From positions 62,001 to 126,000 of the forward strand of contig WHVD01000193.1 in NCBI GenBank assembly GCA_015178975.1: a stretch of 64,000 nucleotides of DNA. Reading direction: 5' to 3'. The notes beneath the pieces are model-generated. The model did no database searches. It saw nothing but the letters and a program-made list of their open reading frames with translations, and was not told the DNA's origin. This document shows positions 1 to 11,301 of this stretch, piece after piece; positions within the stretch are counted from its first letter, which is position 1, and each line of letters starts with the position of its first letter. The DNA is from Hysterangium stoloniferum. Lineage: Eukaryota; Basidiomycota; Agaricomycetes; Hysterangiales; Hysterangiaceae. Position numbers and translations under genes: made by a program.

Positions 1-469
1 AGTTATATTTTGTAACTTGCCTAGCCAAACGGTAGAAAGAGCTCCCGAAGCAGTAAGGGAGTTCTCCCAAGAGGGTTATTTGTTTGGAAAGATCAGGTAT
101 TTGCCGAAGCACAGGCATCGCCTCAGTTAATCTTTCAGGGATGAGTTGGTTTCCTACTTTTTGGTTCTGCGGAGTCCATGTTCATATCAGCGCTGGTGGG
201 ATTGGGGGAGTTCTTTGAAAGTGTCGGGTCTTCATATAACGAAACTTCGATGAAAGCTATTTAAAATAGAATGTCAAGTGACGGCCCGGACAACAGACTT
301 TGATTGGTTGGGCACAGCCAATAATACAAGGGAGTTTGGTGCAAATGCAATCCAGACATATTACTCGAAAATATTTGGATATAGAGGGGAAAAAAGGTAA
401 AAACAAATCTAGAAAGTCATGATAACAATGACAACCTCTATTCCTTGATCAATGGGATGGCCTGGATAA
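1..469. other. Left-edge intergenic stretch
   Basis: No convincing coding frame, RNA gene or repeat is visible. It is moderately AT-rich and lies 3' of the UPF0643 gene, so it probably holds that gene's terminator and flank of a neighbour outside the window. Confidence 0.4.
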
Positions 470-1349
470 TTACCATCCAACAGGTCCCTCTGTGTATGGT
501 TCTATTTGGATCCCAATTTCGCCTTGTCGTTTCCGTAGTATATATCGCTCCAAATTGTAAATTTCATACGCTCCCTTGGCCAACTTTGCTGCCTGGATGT
601 GATTCGGTCGACTATTTGCCAAAATAGCATGTTGGCGGGATTGCCATATACACGTTGCAAGGTTGAGGCCAGTTTCTGGAGATGGCACACCGTACCAGTA
701 CATAATGAGCTACGGGTAAAAAGTTGAAGGCTCAGAAAAATCTTTTGTCAGTAGGAAGTTAATTCACGTACGCCGCCATTTTGCACGGCTTCCTCGTGAG
801 CCAGCTTGTCAGCTTCGTATAGAGCTAAGATCATTGTCTAGTGAAAAACAGTCAAATAATGGTGGGCAAAGCTTACGGTGGCCATCGCTGCCGTCTTTAC
901 GCAAGCTCCGGAACGCTACACAATACCATTCTCGCTCTATAAAGACATTTTGAGGCCATAATGGAAGTACATATTATGAATAGCCAACCTTCATCTTCCG
1001 GTAATTCTAACTCATCCCAGTTAAAAGCTTCGTCATATGGCCGAGCTGCATATTTATCATCGACTGGACGAAAATGGTGCAGTGCTCGATGAAGGAACAG
1101 ACTGGCGGGGTCGATATCCGGAAGACGAGTCTCAGTAGCCAAGGGGAACTGTCTAAGAGGCTTTACGAGTTGGGGAACTGGGTAGGATGCAGGGAGCGAA
1201 GAGAGTAGTGGTGGCAGGTATAAAATAGGACTCGAGCCTGGTGTCTCAAAGTTTGGTAACTGGTGCGGGTCGTCAATTGAACTCTGATGAGCAGCGCGTG
1301 ATAATAGTTCCAAGGAATGGTCGGGTATACTGAAGGTAAGTCCTGACAT
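470..1349 (-). CDS. UPF0643 family protein
   Basis: Conserved fungal protein of unknown function. The start is ATG at 1349. Exon 1 gives a variable Pro/Leu-rich N-terminus ending in an acidic NWDELELPEDE stretch. A 51-base intron is followed by an exon with EWYCVAFRSLRKDGSDG. A second intron, with acceptor ..cttag before CTCTATACG, leads to PLYEADKLAHEEAVQNGG. A third intron leads to the last exon, with MYWYGVPSPETGLNLATC, then IWQSRQHAILANSRP, and LERYILRK near the end. These blocks match the UPF0643 family (S. pombe PB2B2.08-like) as I recall it. All three introns restore frame with GT-AG borders, so the gene looks whole, about 235 residues. It diverges from the complex I subunit gene across 214 bases. 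No signal peptide or membrane segment is seen. Confidence 0.72.
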
Positions 1350-1563
1350 TCACGCAGGTCGGTATAAGTGATTTCAGGTTGGAGACGACTTGGGGGCTTC
1401 GAAGGGGTGATCGAAAAAACATGTTTGAATATAATATAATAAAACGATCCCTTGCCAGATAGCGTGATAACGACAGTGCCAGGATGGGACCAAATTGCGT
1501 GATTTAACTATGTGCTGAAGGACCGAATAAGCGCCCGTATTGGTCAGCAACCATACTCTCCCA
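1350..1563. promoter_or_regulatory. Shared divergent promoter
   Basis: 214 bases separate the ATG of the UPF0643 gene (minus, 1349) from the ATG of the complex I subunit gene (plus, 1564), so both promoters must sit here or overlap the neighbours. The stretch includes an AT-rich tract near 1425-1445. No clear TATA box in the right place for either gene was found. Confidence 0.5.
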
Positions 1564-2306
1564 ATGTCCGCTGCTAGAACTGCCACCAAGGCAGCCAAAT
1601 CAGCAGAACACACCCTTTATCACGTAGCACCCCAAGGATTTTGGAAGAAATTTCGTATGTTTATAATCTCTGTATATAATACTTATCATTGTTATTTCGT
1701 GTCAGGCGATGCAATCGTCGTAAATCCTGAAATTTCCTCTGGTCTACCTATTGTTACTCTGCACAGGAACCCTCAACCGGGATCACGCCCGGAATTGTAT
1801 GCGACTCCAGCAACCAAAGGTAATTCTCCCCTCTGCGCTGTCAAATGCACTTAAGTTTAGTGAGAATGTCTCCGTCCCGTAGCCTCTGACCCAGCACAGA
1901 ACCCTTATTGGAAGCGTGACGTTCGGAGGGCATACCCCCGCCGATCCGTTATTACTCAAGCGCAGCTCTCTCAATTCCTTCTACAATCTCCTGATGTTCA
2001 GGGGTGCGTGTGTTCTTAATATGCTGCATAGAGCTCTTTCGCCTTACTTCCAGGCTCAGTAGTCTTGCTTCTCCGGAAAGCAAATTAGTCGAGAATACCG
2101 CGGATTCCACGGCTGTCACAGCTACTTCAACTTCAAGCGATCTGAGTAAAGCCTTAGAACTTTTGGCTACCGCAGGCAAGACGATTTACAGCGACACATC
2201 GAGTATCCCAACACCTGCATCTATTCATCCCAAATGGGTTCCACAATACACTGAAGATGCTCCACACGATCCACATGCTTATTGGCCCATGAAATTAGTG
2301 AAATAG
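1564..2306 (+). CDS. Complex I accessory subunit, 21.3 kDa type
   Basis: Probable accessory subunit of mitochondrial NADH:ubiquinone oxidoreductase. The four exons are 1564-1654, 1706-1819, 1883-2003 and 2054-2306, all with GT-AG introns of 50-63 bases. They encode 192 residues (about 21 kDa). Landmarks are VAPQGFWKKFRDAIVVNPE, then GLPIVTLHRNPQPGSRPE, then NPYWKRDVRRAYPR, as in the Neurospora 21.3 kDa subunit family, and a C-terminus rich in Pro and His. The ATG at 1564 was chosen because the frame upstream opens only through a TTG. The Lys/Arg/Ala-rich first 15 residues could act in mitochondrial import. It shares a promoter region with the UPF0643 gene and converges on the GGT gene. Confidence 0.72.
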
Positions 2307-2557
2307 AAGGAGTGATTATGTAAATAGATAAAGTTAATCATTGGTGGCGTTTTTATCAAGCTTGAACATGTATATAAACCTTGAGGAACATCTTGAAAAC
2401 GACAGTTCCCTCTAACACCTGACGTTAATAGGGTGTACACAGAAGTTCATTAATTAGATATCTGGGATTCCATAGCTGGTTTTAAGCTTTATCAATCCCA
2501 ATCTGTTGTCTTCTATAACAATGCTTTAAATGGTATAGTAATCATTGGTGGCCGTGG

Positions 2558-5106
2558 CTAATATCCGGCTGCGATACCATTCTTACGTGAATCGCTTGCA
2601 GCTGTTGCGCAGGGACACAGTCGCTCGTAAGTCAAGTATTATAGGTGGTTAAGAAGTCACGTACCAAATATTCGGCCGTCTTTCGCCAGCACAGCTTGTA
2701 CGACCGCTGCTATTCGATTAATATCCATAACTGAAGGAACATCACATCATCCATAAAATTGCTATCGGTGGTGCGAGCTTACCAGTGACATTGTGTCCTC
2801 TTGCTTCCAGAGAGGCCACATTCTCCAAGTCAAAGGTACTGTCCATCTCTACCTGAAGCGGGTAAAGTTGATCATGTGCACGAGGGGCTTCTACAGCCTT
2901 GCTGATATCGATCCATTCATCGCCAGACGTGGAGGATAAGATAGCATCGGCGCCCATGATTACTTGTGCGACCGAGCCAAAGATCTTGGAGCCACCTGAT
3001 CCCCCAAGCGCGAGATAGAAGGACCCATCTTCATGCTCTAAGATAGTAGGCGTTGTGGAGGAGAGTGGTCGCTTCCCAGGAGCTGGATAATTATCTGTAC
3101 AGTTGGACCCATCAGCCGAGGAAGACGTGAATAAAAAACGACGGTATATTCACATGGAGAAGGCCAAAGACCGTCTGCATTTGGACCTCCAGGTCGCGCA
3201 AAATCGTCCATCTCATCATTGAGTATCACTCCAGTGATAGGGTCCAGAACTTGAGAACCGAATACAAGGTTCACAGTCGAAGTCACTGATACGGCCAGAC
3301 CCGAAGCATCTACGATAGAAGTATGCGACTACATATCGTAAAAATATAAGCGTGGATGTTAGATGTGCATAAAGTTTGTATATACCGTGCCATGATCTAT
3401 GTCAATGTCGTAAATGGGATGGTAATATTCGGGTGTATGCGTGGAATCCTATCTTAACATCAGACTTGAATAATCTTAAGGCCTACAAAGAAGCGTACAT
3501 CGGTAATATTTGGGAAAACAGTCTTTGCAAAAGCTTTGCTTGCAATCATATCGATGAGTGATGAATCATTGGCAAAGGCGGGATCACATATTTTGGTCCT
3601 AGCGGAAGATAAGCTCATATATAAAGATAAAATCAAGCATCATATTACCTCGCTGCGAATCCGACTTCCATTGCACTCAATCGGTAAAGCCCTCGGCTGA
3701 TATAGGTAATTCTAACTCACATTTCAGTGTTTCAATGAAGCGATGAAGACGCAAATTCTCATCGACGGTATCATTGAACAATTCCTGAAGGTTAAGTATA
3801 TGCAGTAGGGCTGGTCCGGACGTCGGAGCGTGCGAAGTATACACTGTGCGACCCTTGAAAGAACCTTTCAATGCGGGTTGCACAATGGGCTTGTAGTCGG
3901 CAAAGTCCGCTGCAGTGAGCACGCCACCAGTCGCATTAATTTTGGCAATCAAGGCGTCGAGGATTCTCCCCTAAAATGAAGAAGTTAAGATAAGCACCTG
4001 AGACTTGGGTGTCAACTAACGGTATAGAATGCTTCCGCTCCATGTTCCGCTATTGTATGAAGCGTTTGGGATAAGTTTGTCCGGCGAATGAGTTCCCCTT
4101 CACGAAGAAGCCTTCCATCAGGGGCAAACACAGACGACCAATCAGGGTCCCCAAGCATCAAACTTTCATACAGCTGTTGAAATCATGAAAGGAGAAATTG
4201 AAGCACTATGCATTGTACCCACGGCAATACGTCTCTCTAGCTCTATTCCGACGCGCCAGCCTGCAGCCAGACGAGCGACGGGTTCTACGAGTGTCTTCCA
4301 TTGCAGCGTGCCCCATCTGCGGTGGGCCTCAGCAAGACCCCTCAACTCCCCTGGGACACCAACGGATAAACCTCCCACTCTCGATGAATTGGGGTCATGA
4401 ACGAACATGGTAGCGTTAGCTGCAGCCGGTGCAGTTTCACGGAAGTCTACAGTCCATCCCTCCGGACTGCCACCTGGTGTGGATGGCGGAAAGCGAACCG
4501 TCATGAATCCACCACCCCCTATTCCCGAGCTGTATTGTTTCACGCGCTAAAGGCCCATAAAATATAAAGCAAAGACAAGATCATTCACCTGAACATATTA
4601 ACGACGCCAGTGCAAAGGACCGATGCAATGGCTGCATCAATGGCATTACCACCATTCTTAAGGACATCCACGCCCATATTTGAGCAGAGAACATTTTCAG
4701 TCGCAACAGCGCCGTGGGTTGCCCGAACCAAATAAGCAGGATTACGCTTTGCAGGCCATCCCGGCATAGTCTCCCTAGGTTCCCGAAGGGCGACCTCTGA
4801 GTCGCATGGCTGGGCACGAAAACGATGGAAATGGTCCCAGAAAAGTGACACAAGAATGAAGCTTGATATAAATATGAGAAACTTAACCCTCAATGGAGTG
4901 GGAGAAGAGAGCCGATATGTCAACGGTTTGTAGTGGCCGGCAAGATCACGGTGCCTAGGGGTTTGAATGGCTAACCAGGACCATCGTTCTGGTTTCCGAT
5001 CCATAGGTTCGGTTGCGTCATTTGACCTTACAGGCAGTAGAGGGGGTTCAGCTTTGTCTGCCATACTCACTGGACGAGGACTCACTCCTGAGGTATCGAT
5101 CCACAT
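2558..5106 (-). CDS. Gamma-glutamyltranspeptidase, membrane-anchored
   Basis: Cleaves and transfers the gamma-glutamyl group of glutathione (family T3, Ntn hydrolase). The start is ATG at 5106. Residues 1-73 are cytosolic-looking and Pro/Arg-rich, and about 75-92 form one hydrophobic segment, so a type II vacuolar or plasma-membrane anchor is likely. [39 protein letters not shown] and [11 protein letters not shown] are the usual N-terminal motifs. The autocleavage/nucleophile Thr lies in DHGT, split by an intron at about 3387, followed by [10 protein letters not shown]. Then come [26 protein letters not shown] and GGSGGSKIF, the oxyanion/substrate-loop motifs. The last exon ends [15 protein letters not shown] with stop at 2558. 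It has many short introns and all key motifs, and it looks functional. It lies downstream of SPC3 on the same strand. Confidence 0.93.
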
Positions 5107-5504
5107 ATTAAAACAACGTGGGAGTGATTCCCACGTAATCTAGACGCCCATTAAACCTGGCCAGGGTCCAGTGATGTGGCCCTAATGAAGACTTTGGCCA
5201 CATCGATTTATAATACGATTGATCGCCAAATTAGGTAAATTGGGTCTACATATGATTCTCAGATTGTATGTCACGCAACAGACCTCGATTCATCCCATAT
5301 GCATTATAATAACAGGTTAGAGTACAGGATCAATGCAACATCAACAAGTAGGGTGAAGGCGTCTCGTATTTGCTCAAGCAACGAACCCTCCCGGTAAGAT
5401 TTCTCCCATATGTCTATCATATGTCCATTCAAAGAAGACGAACCGGCGACAGGGAACGCACGACATGGGTTTTTGTCTAGGTGCGCTGACAACAAGCCAC
5501 CATT
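5107..5504. other. Spacer, GGT promoter and SPC3 3' end
   Basis: About 400 bases between the GGT start and the SPC3 stop, both minus strand. It must hold the SPC3 terminator and the GGT promoter. An AT-rich tataat motif near 5210 is a weak TATA candidate. No further gene was recognised. Confidence 0.4.
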
Positions 5505-6290
5505 TTACACGGTCGACTCAGCAGCAGGGAAGGGGATAGCGACGGGTGTCGTTCCCACCGTACCGTACGTGAGCAGACCGATGTGGGGCATCAAATTGTA
5601 TTTCAGCGTGAAGTTTGCGGGAGACACGCCCCTGCAAGAAACAAAGATCCAGCACAATCGACTGGGTCAGCGGCACAGTACGACGCACTTGAATGACGTG
5701 GAAAGCTCCTTAAAGCGGTACTTGTTCTTGGCTTTCCTGATCCTCAGCTTCGCGTCCTTTTTGCGACGGACGATGCGGTCCCAAATAACGACGTCATTCT
5801 TGACCTAGAAGCGGCCGAGTCAAAACTCCACCCGTCATATAATGCCAATGAAAGCGCACCCCTTGTGCATTGACATATTCCGCTGTAAGGTATACAAATA
5901 ACTGCTTAGTATTCCAATCGAATAACGACGTGAGATCTGCGCAAAGCACCAATACATCACACCGCGTCGCAGGCTTTCAAGTTTGGACACAACGTACCGC
6001 CTTCATAGTCGAATTGATAAAAGGCAAACTCCTCCTTTTTATGACGGAAGTGTTCAGCTTGTCCCTTGAAACTTGATGACGGGAAGCGCAAGCATAAGTA
6101 CATTTACTAACCGCAGAATTTAAACCACTACAACTCACACTTTCAAAGGTTTGATTTCCAGGACACCTTCTGGTGTAGGTCGGGTAGCCTGAATGGCCAG
6201 ACTGCTCAGAGCGATGGCACCTAATAGGGCAAGGAGACACGAAGACAATAACGCAGAAATTCCATTAATGCGCTGGTAGATACTATGCAT
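5505..6290 (-). CDS. SPC3: Signal peptidase complex subunit 3
   Basis: Essential non-catalytic subunit of the ER signal peptidase complex, a type II membrane protein with a lumenal body. The start is ATG at 6290, giving MHSIYQRINGISALLSSCLL, with one hydrophobic segment at about residues 13-36. Later exons give FKGQAEHFRHKKEEFAFYQF, DLTSLFDWNTKQLFVYLTAE, VIWDRIVRRKKDAKL, KNKYRFKELSTSFK and FTLKYNLMPHIGLLTYG. The protein ends in AAESTV with TAA at 5505-5507. Four GT-AG introns restore frame. Length (about 185 residues) and motif order agree with SPCS3/Spc3. It looks intact. Confidence 0.93.
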
Positions 6291-6592
6291 TATAGTAGAG
6301 ATGCACGTATAGGCAGCCCAATTGTTGTAGGTATAAACCTCGTGAACGCGCTACGTGGTTTTTCGTGTTGCTAGCGCGCGTCACGACGTGTCACTGACCA
6401 TTCGTTGACGCTGAAATATATTTATGTAACTACCGAATCTAATAATGATCTGGTAAGGTATCGATACATTCACACAAAATGTATCACAACATCCAGGTCC
6501 ACAATGCAAAACAGGACACACGATGAAACAATACCCAAATGCGCAAAAAAAACAAGGAGTGCCTATGAAACGAAGAATAAAAAATTGTTAAA
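6291..6592. other. SPC3 promoter region
   Basis: 302 bases between the SPC3 start and the stop of the next minus-strand gene. GC-rich islands near 6340-6400 are followed by an A-rich run at 6545-6552. No further feature was seen. Confidence 0.35.
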
Positions 6593-9500
6593 TCAAGGGG
6601 AGACGTACTGGTCCAGACGAAACGGTGTAATAATATCATAAACATCTTCATTCCCATGCGATTCTTGCCTTTCAGCCCCACCACGGCCAACCACTCTCTT
6701 CAGCAGGTTCCCAACACTTCTCGACGACTTCTTTTCTTCCGCTTCCTGGGTAATTTCGTCCGGATAGCATGCCATGACAATCTTCGCTAGCCTGCGCATG
6801 CCACTCGAAGGATCATTCTGCACCCTCCGCGCACGCGAATCTCGCATTGCACATTGAAGATATAGAGCGATATTCGGGAACGTGATAGGTAGGATTGGGA
6901 AAGGCGAGGTGGCAGATAGTGGAATAACATACAACTGAGAATTCACATTGACTGCAGTAATGTGTCGCAACTCCTCTCCTTTGGTGTAGGAATAAGGGAG
7001 GACGCTCGTATCACCGTTCGTAAACCGCCATGCGGACGGCGTATTTGGGGGGACTGGTTCGTCCAACGTCAGGTATATAATGGTACGCCAGGCATTAGTG
7101 GTAAACGGCGACTAACGACAAATGTCAGTAGTCCAATCAAAGCACAATACTTTCCGCATACCTTAAGGAATTGGACGACTATTCGCAGATGGCGATCCGT
7201 CTTGGATCCAGCAATAGTAGCAAGATCCACTTCCACACGGGTCTCTTGTTGCGCCAAAAGGCGGACAAGATGTTTCCACGAGGAGGCCATGATATGGAAC
7301 GGCGGCGCCGGAGCAGGGTAAAGTGCTATAGCCTCGGGGAAGGGTGGTGGTAGAGTTGCAGCACCGCCTGTCTGCGCATTAAAAAAGGGAACATTTGGCG
7401 GCTTGAAACCATACGCTGTGAATAGGCCCCAGGTAAAACCCAATAACAGAAAAACAGCTGCAAACGAGCACTTACATATCCCTTTCATAGCGTCTTCGGC
7501 GTCTTGATCTTGGCCATTCGCAGCACTATCACGCTGCGTGCTGCTTGAGGGTCCGGGGATGCTTTCGCCTGGGCTCGAGGAGGGTTGGTCTCGCGGCCGC
7601 CCCGCCGGATGCGGGTTGATGTCAGGCTGCTGCACAGCAGCCGCGGTAAATGTTGAAGACCGCGCCATGATGATCTCTGGATTGCGGCGAGGTGCTACCG
7701 CTATCGCACTCGCCGCGCGGGCTCTCGTTAAATGTTGTGCATTCACGGGGGAGCTATCGGGCTGTCTAGGCCGTGCCGTCTGACGCACCGGTGGGGCATG
7801 CGGCGGAGGAGATCTAACAACGTCAGTGTACTGTGGCGGTCCTGCCACGATACGACCTGCCCCACTACCTGGGGGTTCAGATCTGGTGGGACTCTGTTGT
7901 GTTTGCAGTCGACCCTTCGCCTCTGCTAATTTGCGAGTTTTTTCTCCCTCTTTCTGCTGGTGAGCTTCTCGTATTACCCTTTGTGCCTCCTCATCCAACG
8001 CGCGATTTCGGGCGGCGGCTTCCATGGCCATCCTTTCACAGTTTTGCCTCTCTTCCTCCAACAGTCGGAGGTCATCTTCTTGAGTCCGCCTCGTCCATCC
8101 TGCTTCCTGCTTCTGCCCCTCTGCCATCATCTTTGCCATTTCTGCGTCCTTCCGCTCCTGGGTAACACGTATAAGCTTAAGTGCATTTTCCTCCAATGCC
8201 TGTCGTCGGGCGGCTTCTCGATCTGAACGATCGCGTTCCTGCTGTTCCTCCTCAAGCTGACGACTTTCCTCCTCCTGCATGCGCATGACAAGTTCACCAT
8301 CGCTCCGTGCCTCGCTTTCCAGTCGCAACCGCTCCTGTTCCTCCAATTCCCTGGCGAGCCTTTCGGATTCCTCGTCTTGCAGCTGTCGCGTCATGTCCTC
8401 GATTTCCAATTGTCTTGTCAGTTCTGCGTCCGCCAGCTCTTGAAGACGTCTGCCGTTCTTTTCGGGGACTACGGGCGACCCGCTATCTATCTCAGAATCG
8501 TTCATATTTAGAGGAGTTCTATCTGACGACGGAATGTACGGCGGTAAACGTGGTTCTTCAGCACTCACAACCGCTGAGGTGCTCGCCGCAGCGAAAGATC
8601 CTGAGCCTTCTGATGGGTATAACGCGAATGCCTCAAGCTTGGCTGAAAAGGCAAGGGATTCTGCTATTGCCCAAGCAAGTTCATCGTCTTTCATGTCAGC
8701 CTGGTTGTTCTTCACCTTTTCCCTTTCTGATTCGTTCAAAGACAGCGTAATCGCACGCTGTAAGTCAGATGTCGGGGGGAGATCGGAGAGTGATATCTCA
8801 GGAAGCTGTGCCTCAGGAGGTGGGACTTCAGGGATTTCTGGAAGTGGTATGGATGGCAGGGAAGGTGGTGACGAATTGCTAGGCAATGGCAAGGGAGCTG
8901 GGACGCGGTCGAGGTTGGCAGGAGAGGGGGGAATTGGTGGTATGTGTGGAGAAGGAGCAGATTGAGAGGCGATTGGGGACCGCTGTGGCGCAGTTGGGGG
9001 ATCCTGGGGAGAAATGCGAGCTAAATCCTGACTAGATGAAATAAACGTCGATATTTTCGGCGGCAATGGAGGGGGAGGCAGGTATGGGGAAGATGAAGTA
9101 GATAGTGAAAGTTTGAGATCAGGAGGGGAGGATGTGATCTTGAAATCATTCAAATCAGGAAGAAAAGACGTCACTGGAGGAGAAAGTACTTTCGGTGGTA
9201 ATGGTGGAGGTGGTACCGGCTGTAGTGACACTACATCTGGTGGGTTTATGAGTGGTGTTCGCTCAGACGTTGACGCTTCTAAGCCACGATCGAGCCTAGT
9301 GGTAGGAGGTCGGGGCGGAACGGCAGGCGGCGCAGATGAGTGATGAATGGGTCGGGTTGGGCTGTAAGCGGGAAAATCTGAATATCTGGGGAAATAGGAG
9401 GTTGTTGATATCGGAGGAGCCGGAGGTGGTTGGATGTAAACAGTCTGCTCATTTTGACTTTGAGGACCGTATGGAGACTGTGGGGAGCAGGGGTTCCCTA

Positions 9501-9913
9501 GATGTAAAAAAGATGCAGGACTGGTGGGACTGGGGGCGGTGTGGGGTGAAATTGGAGAATTTCGAGTAAAGAACAAGTCTAGATTCCCATGAGCCTGTGA
9601 AGGGCCACGGTTATTGAATCCTGGAAGAAGCGACGGTGGTAGGGGCGGTACAGGTGGGGGAGGCTGGCTCATGAACTCGGGACGCGTAGTTGATGGCGCA
9701 GAAAGGGAAGAGGAACGGGGTGAGAAGCCAGAACTGGAAGGTTCGCCCGTGGGATGAGGTATTGGCATGCGACCATCTCCCCATGACGTATGAGGGTCCG
9801 GATAAGCCACATGTGCTGCAGTTAAATGTGGGTTGTCAACATGATAGAATGAGACATGGTAATTAAACGGTACGCTCACATTGCATGGGATCCGAAGCGT
9901 TCCAGGATTCCAT
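6593..9913 (-). CDS. Pro-rich, UIM and coiled-coil protein
   Basis: Large protein (about 1,070 residues) of unknown role with ubiquitin-binding features. The start chosen is ATG at 9913: MESWNASDPMQ, then an intron with donor gtgagc and acceptor ctgcag, then SHVAYPDPHTSWGDGRM. The N-terminal ~350 residues are Pro/Ser-rich with many PPPLPPK-type stretches that could bind SH3 or WW domains. Two ubiquitin-interacting motifs follow: LQRAITLSLNESE (DNA about 8719-8775) and DELAWAIAESLAFS (about 8640-8690). A long Glu/Arg/Gln-rich coiled coil spans about 8460-7940. The C-terminal ~220 residues look globular (WKHLVRLLAQQETRVEVDL, FTTNAWRTIIYLTLDEPVPP, RRLAKIVMACYPDEI). An in-frame 60-base stretch at 7416-7475 has perfect splice borders and is probably an intron, not a membrane helix. 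A 49-base intron before TCGCCG joins the last exon. The function is inferred only from motifs. Confidence 0.7.
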
Positions 9914-10783
9914 ACTAGTTCGGGGCAAAAGAGCCAGTAATACAAGCAATAGTTACTTATTCTGCAGAGCAGAGAACAGGGCCAAAGAGAAGACCATAGA
10001 CGGAAACCGGTGCATCAGGGCAGTACACGAGCTTAAAGTCGGCGCTCATTCAGCTAAAATCGGCAACAGGACGATTTCCCTCGATCCTCGATCACGCATT
10101 TAATGTGCGCATCGTCGCAACTAGACTGACCGGATCCGGGCGATATGAAAAGAATACTTACATGGGACACTTTTTTTTAAAAAGCCTCTCAATAATATGA
10201 GCTTAACGCGTCTGAGCCAATAAACGCGTTAAGCCCCAGGACTTGAAACAAGTATTAGTCCTGCGATCGCAATCGGAATTGCAGGTACCGGTCCCTGAAT
10301 GGCTCGCCTTGTTCTTTAAAATTAGATCGTTTTGTACTCTATTAATGAGAGTCTGATGATCCCTGTCATGAGGATTGATTAGCGGAGCCTATAATTGTAA
10401 GATTCGTTGTGAAGCCAGGCTCATGAGTTCACGTATCCGGTTTGAATCCAAACGGTTCTCTGCAGTCATGTACATGGAGGTACGATTGATTAATTACCAG
10501 ATGAATGACCAGACTCACACATAGTAGATTCTAGAGACAAATCGACTCTTCGAGCGGGATTATGACCATGGCAGTTAAGAAGACCTAGACGGCACTACCA
10601 TCACAATCTACCGTTCCCCCATACAAAACCCGGATTCCCTCAAACGAAGGTTAGGCTTCGTTTAGGCGTATTCTCTATAAGGAAGTTTCCGTTGCATGAA
10701 TTTTTATTATTTAATTCATACACGCTGTGAAACGAAAGAATATCATTAAAACCTACATAGCCGTATTAATTCAATAGTTCAGG

Positions 10784-10790
10784 TATAAAA
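10784..10790 (+). promoter_or_regulatory. TATA box, secreted gene copy A
   Basis: tataaaa lies 68 bases upstream of the ATG at 10852. The same box sits at the same distance in copy B and is surrounded by conserved bases (aggtataaaatcagctcag), which supports it as a core promoter. Confidence 0.55.
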
Positions 10791-10851
10791 TCAGCTCAGT
10801 CGGTTCAAAATCCGACAAAGAAGAGATATCACTCTTACCACCATTAAGACG

Positions 10852-11301
10852 ATGAAATCATTCCTCTCTGTGCTAGCGCTCTTGAGTATTCTGGCTCTAG
10901 TGTCTGCCGCCCCTCTTGAGCCAGCGACGGTGCCGGCGCGGGGGTTGGCAGAGATAGCGGCCAGGAAGGAAAAGGAGGGAGGGATACTGGGAAAGGAGGG
11001 GCTGGGAGGACTGTTGGGAAAGGGGGGCTGGGGGGAACGCTAGGGAAGGGGGGCTGGCAGCGGCGTTGGGGAAGGGAGGCTTGGGGGGACGGTGGGCAAA
11101 GGGGGGCTGAACGGCCTGGTGGGTGAGGTGGTGGGGGATGGGGAACCCACGGGGAAGGGGGGGAAGAAGGGGAAGGGGAAAGGAGGGAAGGGGAAGGGGA
11201 AGGGGAAGGGGTCGCGGGAGTTGGCGCAGCCGGCCATCGCGACGCCTGAAAACGCGGGGGAGTTGATGGATGACGACCCGCCTGTCCACAGGAGGCTCTA
11301 G
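10852..11301 (+). pseudogene. Small secreted Gly/Lys-rich protein, copy A
   Basis: The first exon begins MKSFLSVLALLSILALVSA with a clear signal peptide (cleavage likely VSA|AP), then ARGLAEIAARKEKE and a repeat built of GKGG/GKEG units. In the reading frame set by the ATG there is a stop at 11041-11043. The same frame is open again from about 11080 with LGGTVGKGGLNGLVGEVVGD, a run of about ten GKG/GKGK units and a conserved tail (ELAQPAIATPENAGELMDD ..VHRRL, stop 11301). Copy B keeps the repeat region open where copy A does not, because runs of G differ by one base. Copy A is therefore either a pseudogene, an in-run sequencing error, or a gene with a small unrecognised intron. A downstream exon after an intron starting gtaagt at about 11300 is possible. 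No family recognised. Confidence 0.5.

Noticed and set aside
1540-1563. Upstream start for the complex I subunit
   Set aside because: The extended frame opens with TTG; the first ATG is at 1564 and fits family length.
5304-5495. 63-residue minus-strand ORF between GGT and SPC3
   Set aside because: No homology and no good start context. It lies in the 3' flank of SPC3.
7416-7475. Transmembrane helix in the UIM coiled-coil protein
   Set aside because: The hydrophobic stretch coincides exactly with a 60-base GT-AG intron of normal length, so the protein is more likely soluble. Kept only as a finding to test.
7538-9569. Many plus-strand frames opposite the UIM protein
   Set aside because: They are mirror images of the low-complexity coding sequence on the minus strand.
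9914-9945. N-terminal extension of the UIM protein
   Set aside because: It opens with TTG, and the ATG at 9913 followed by a good intron gives a cleaner start.
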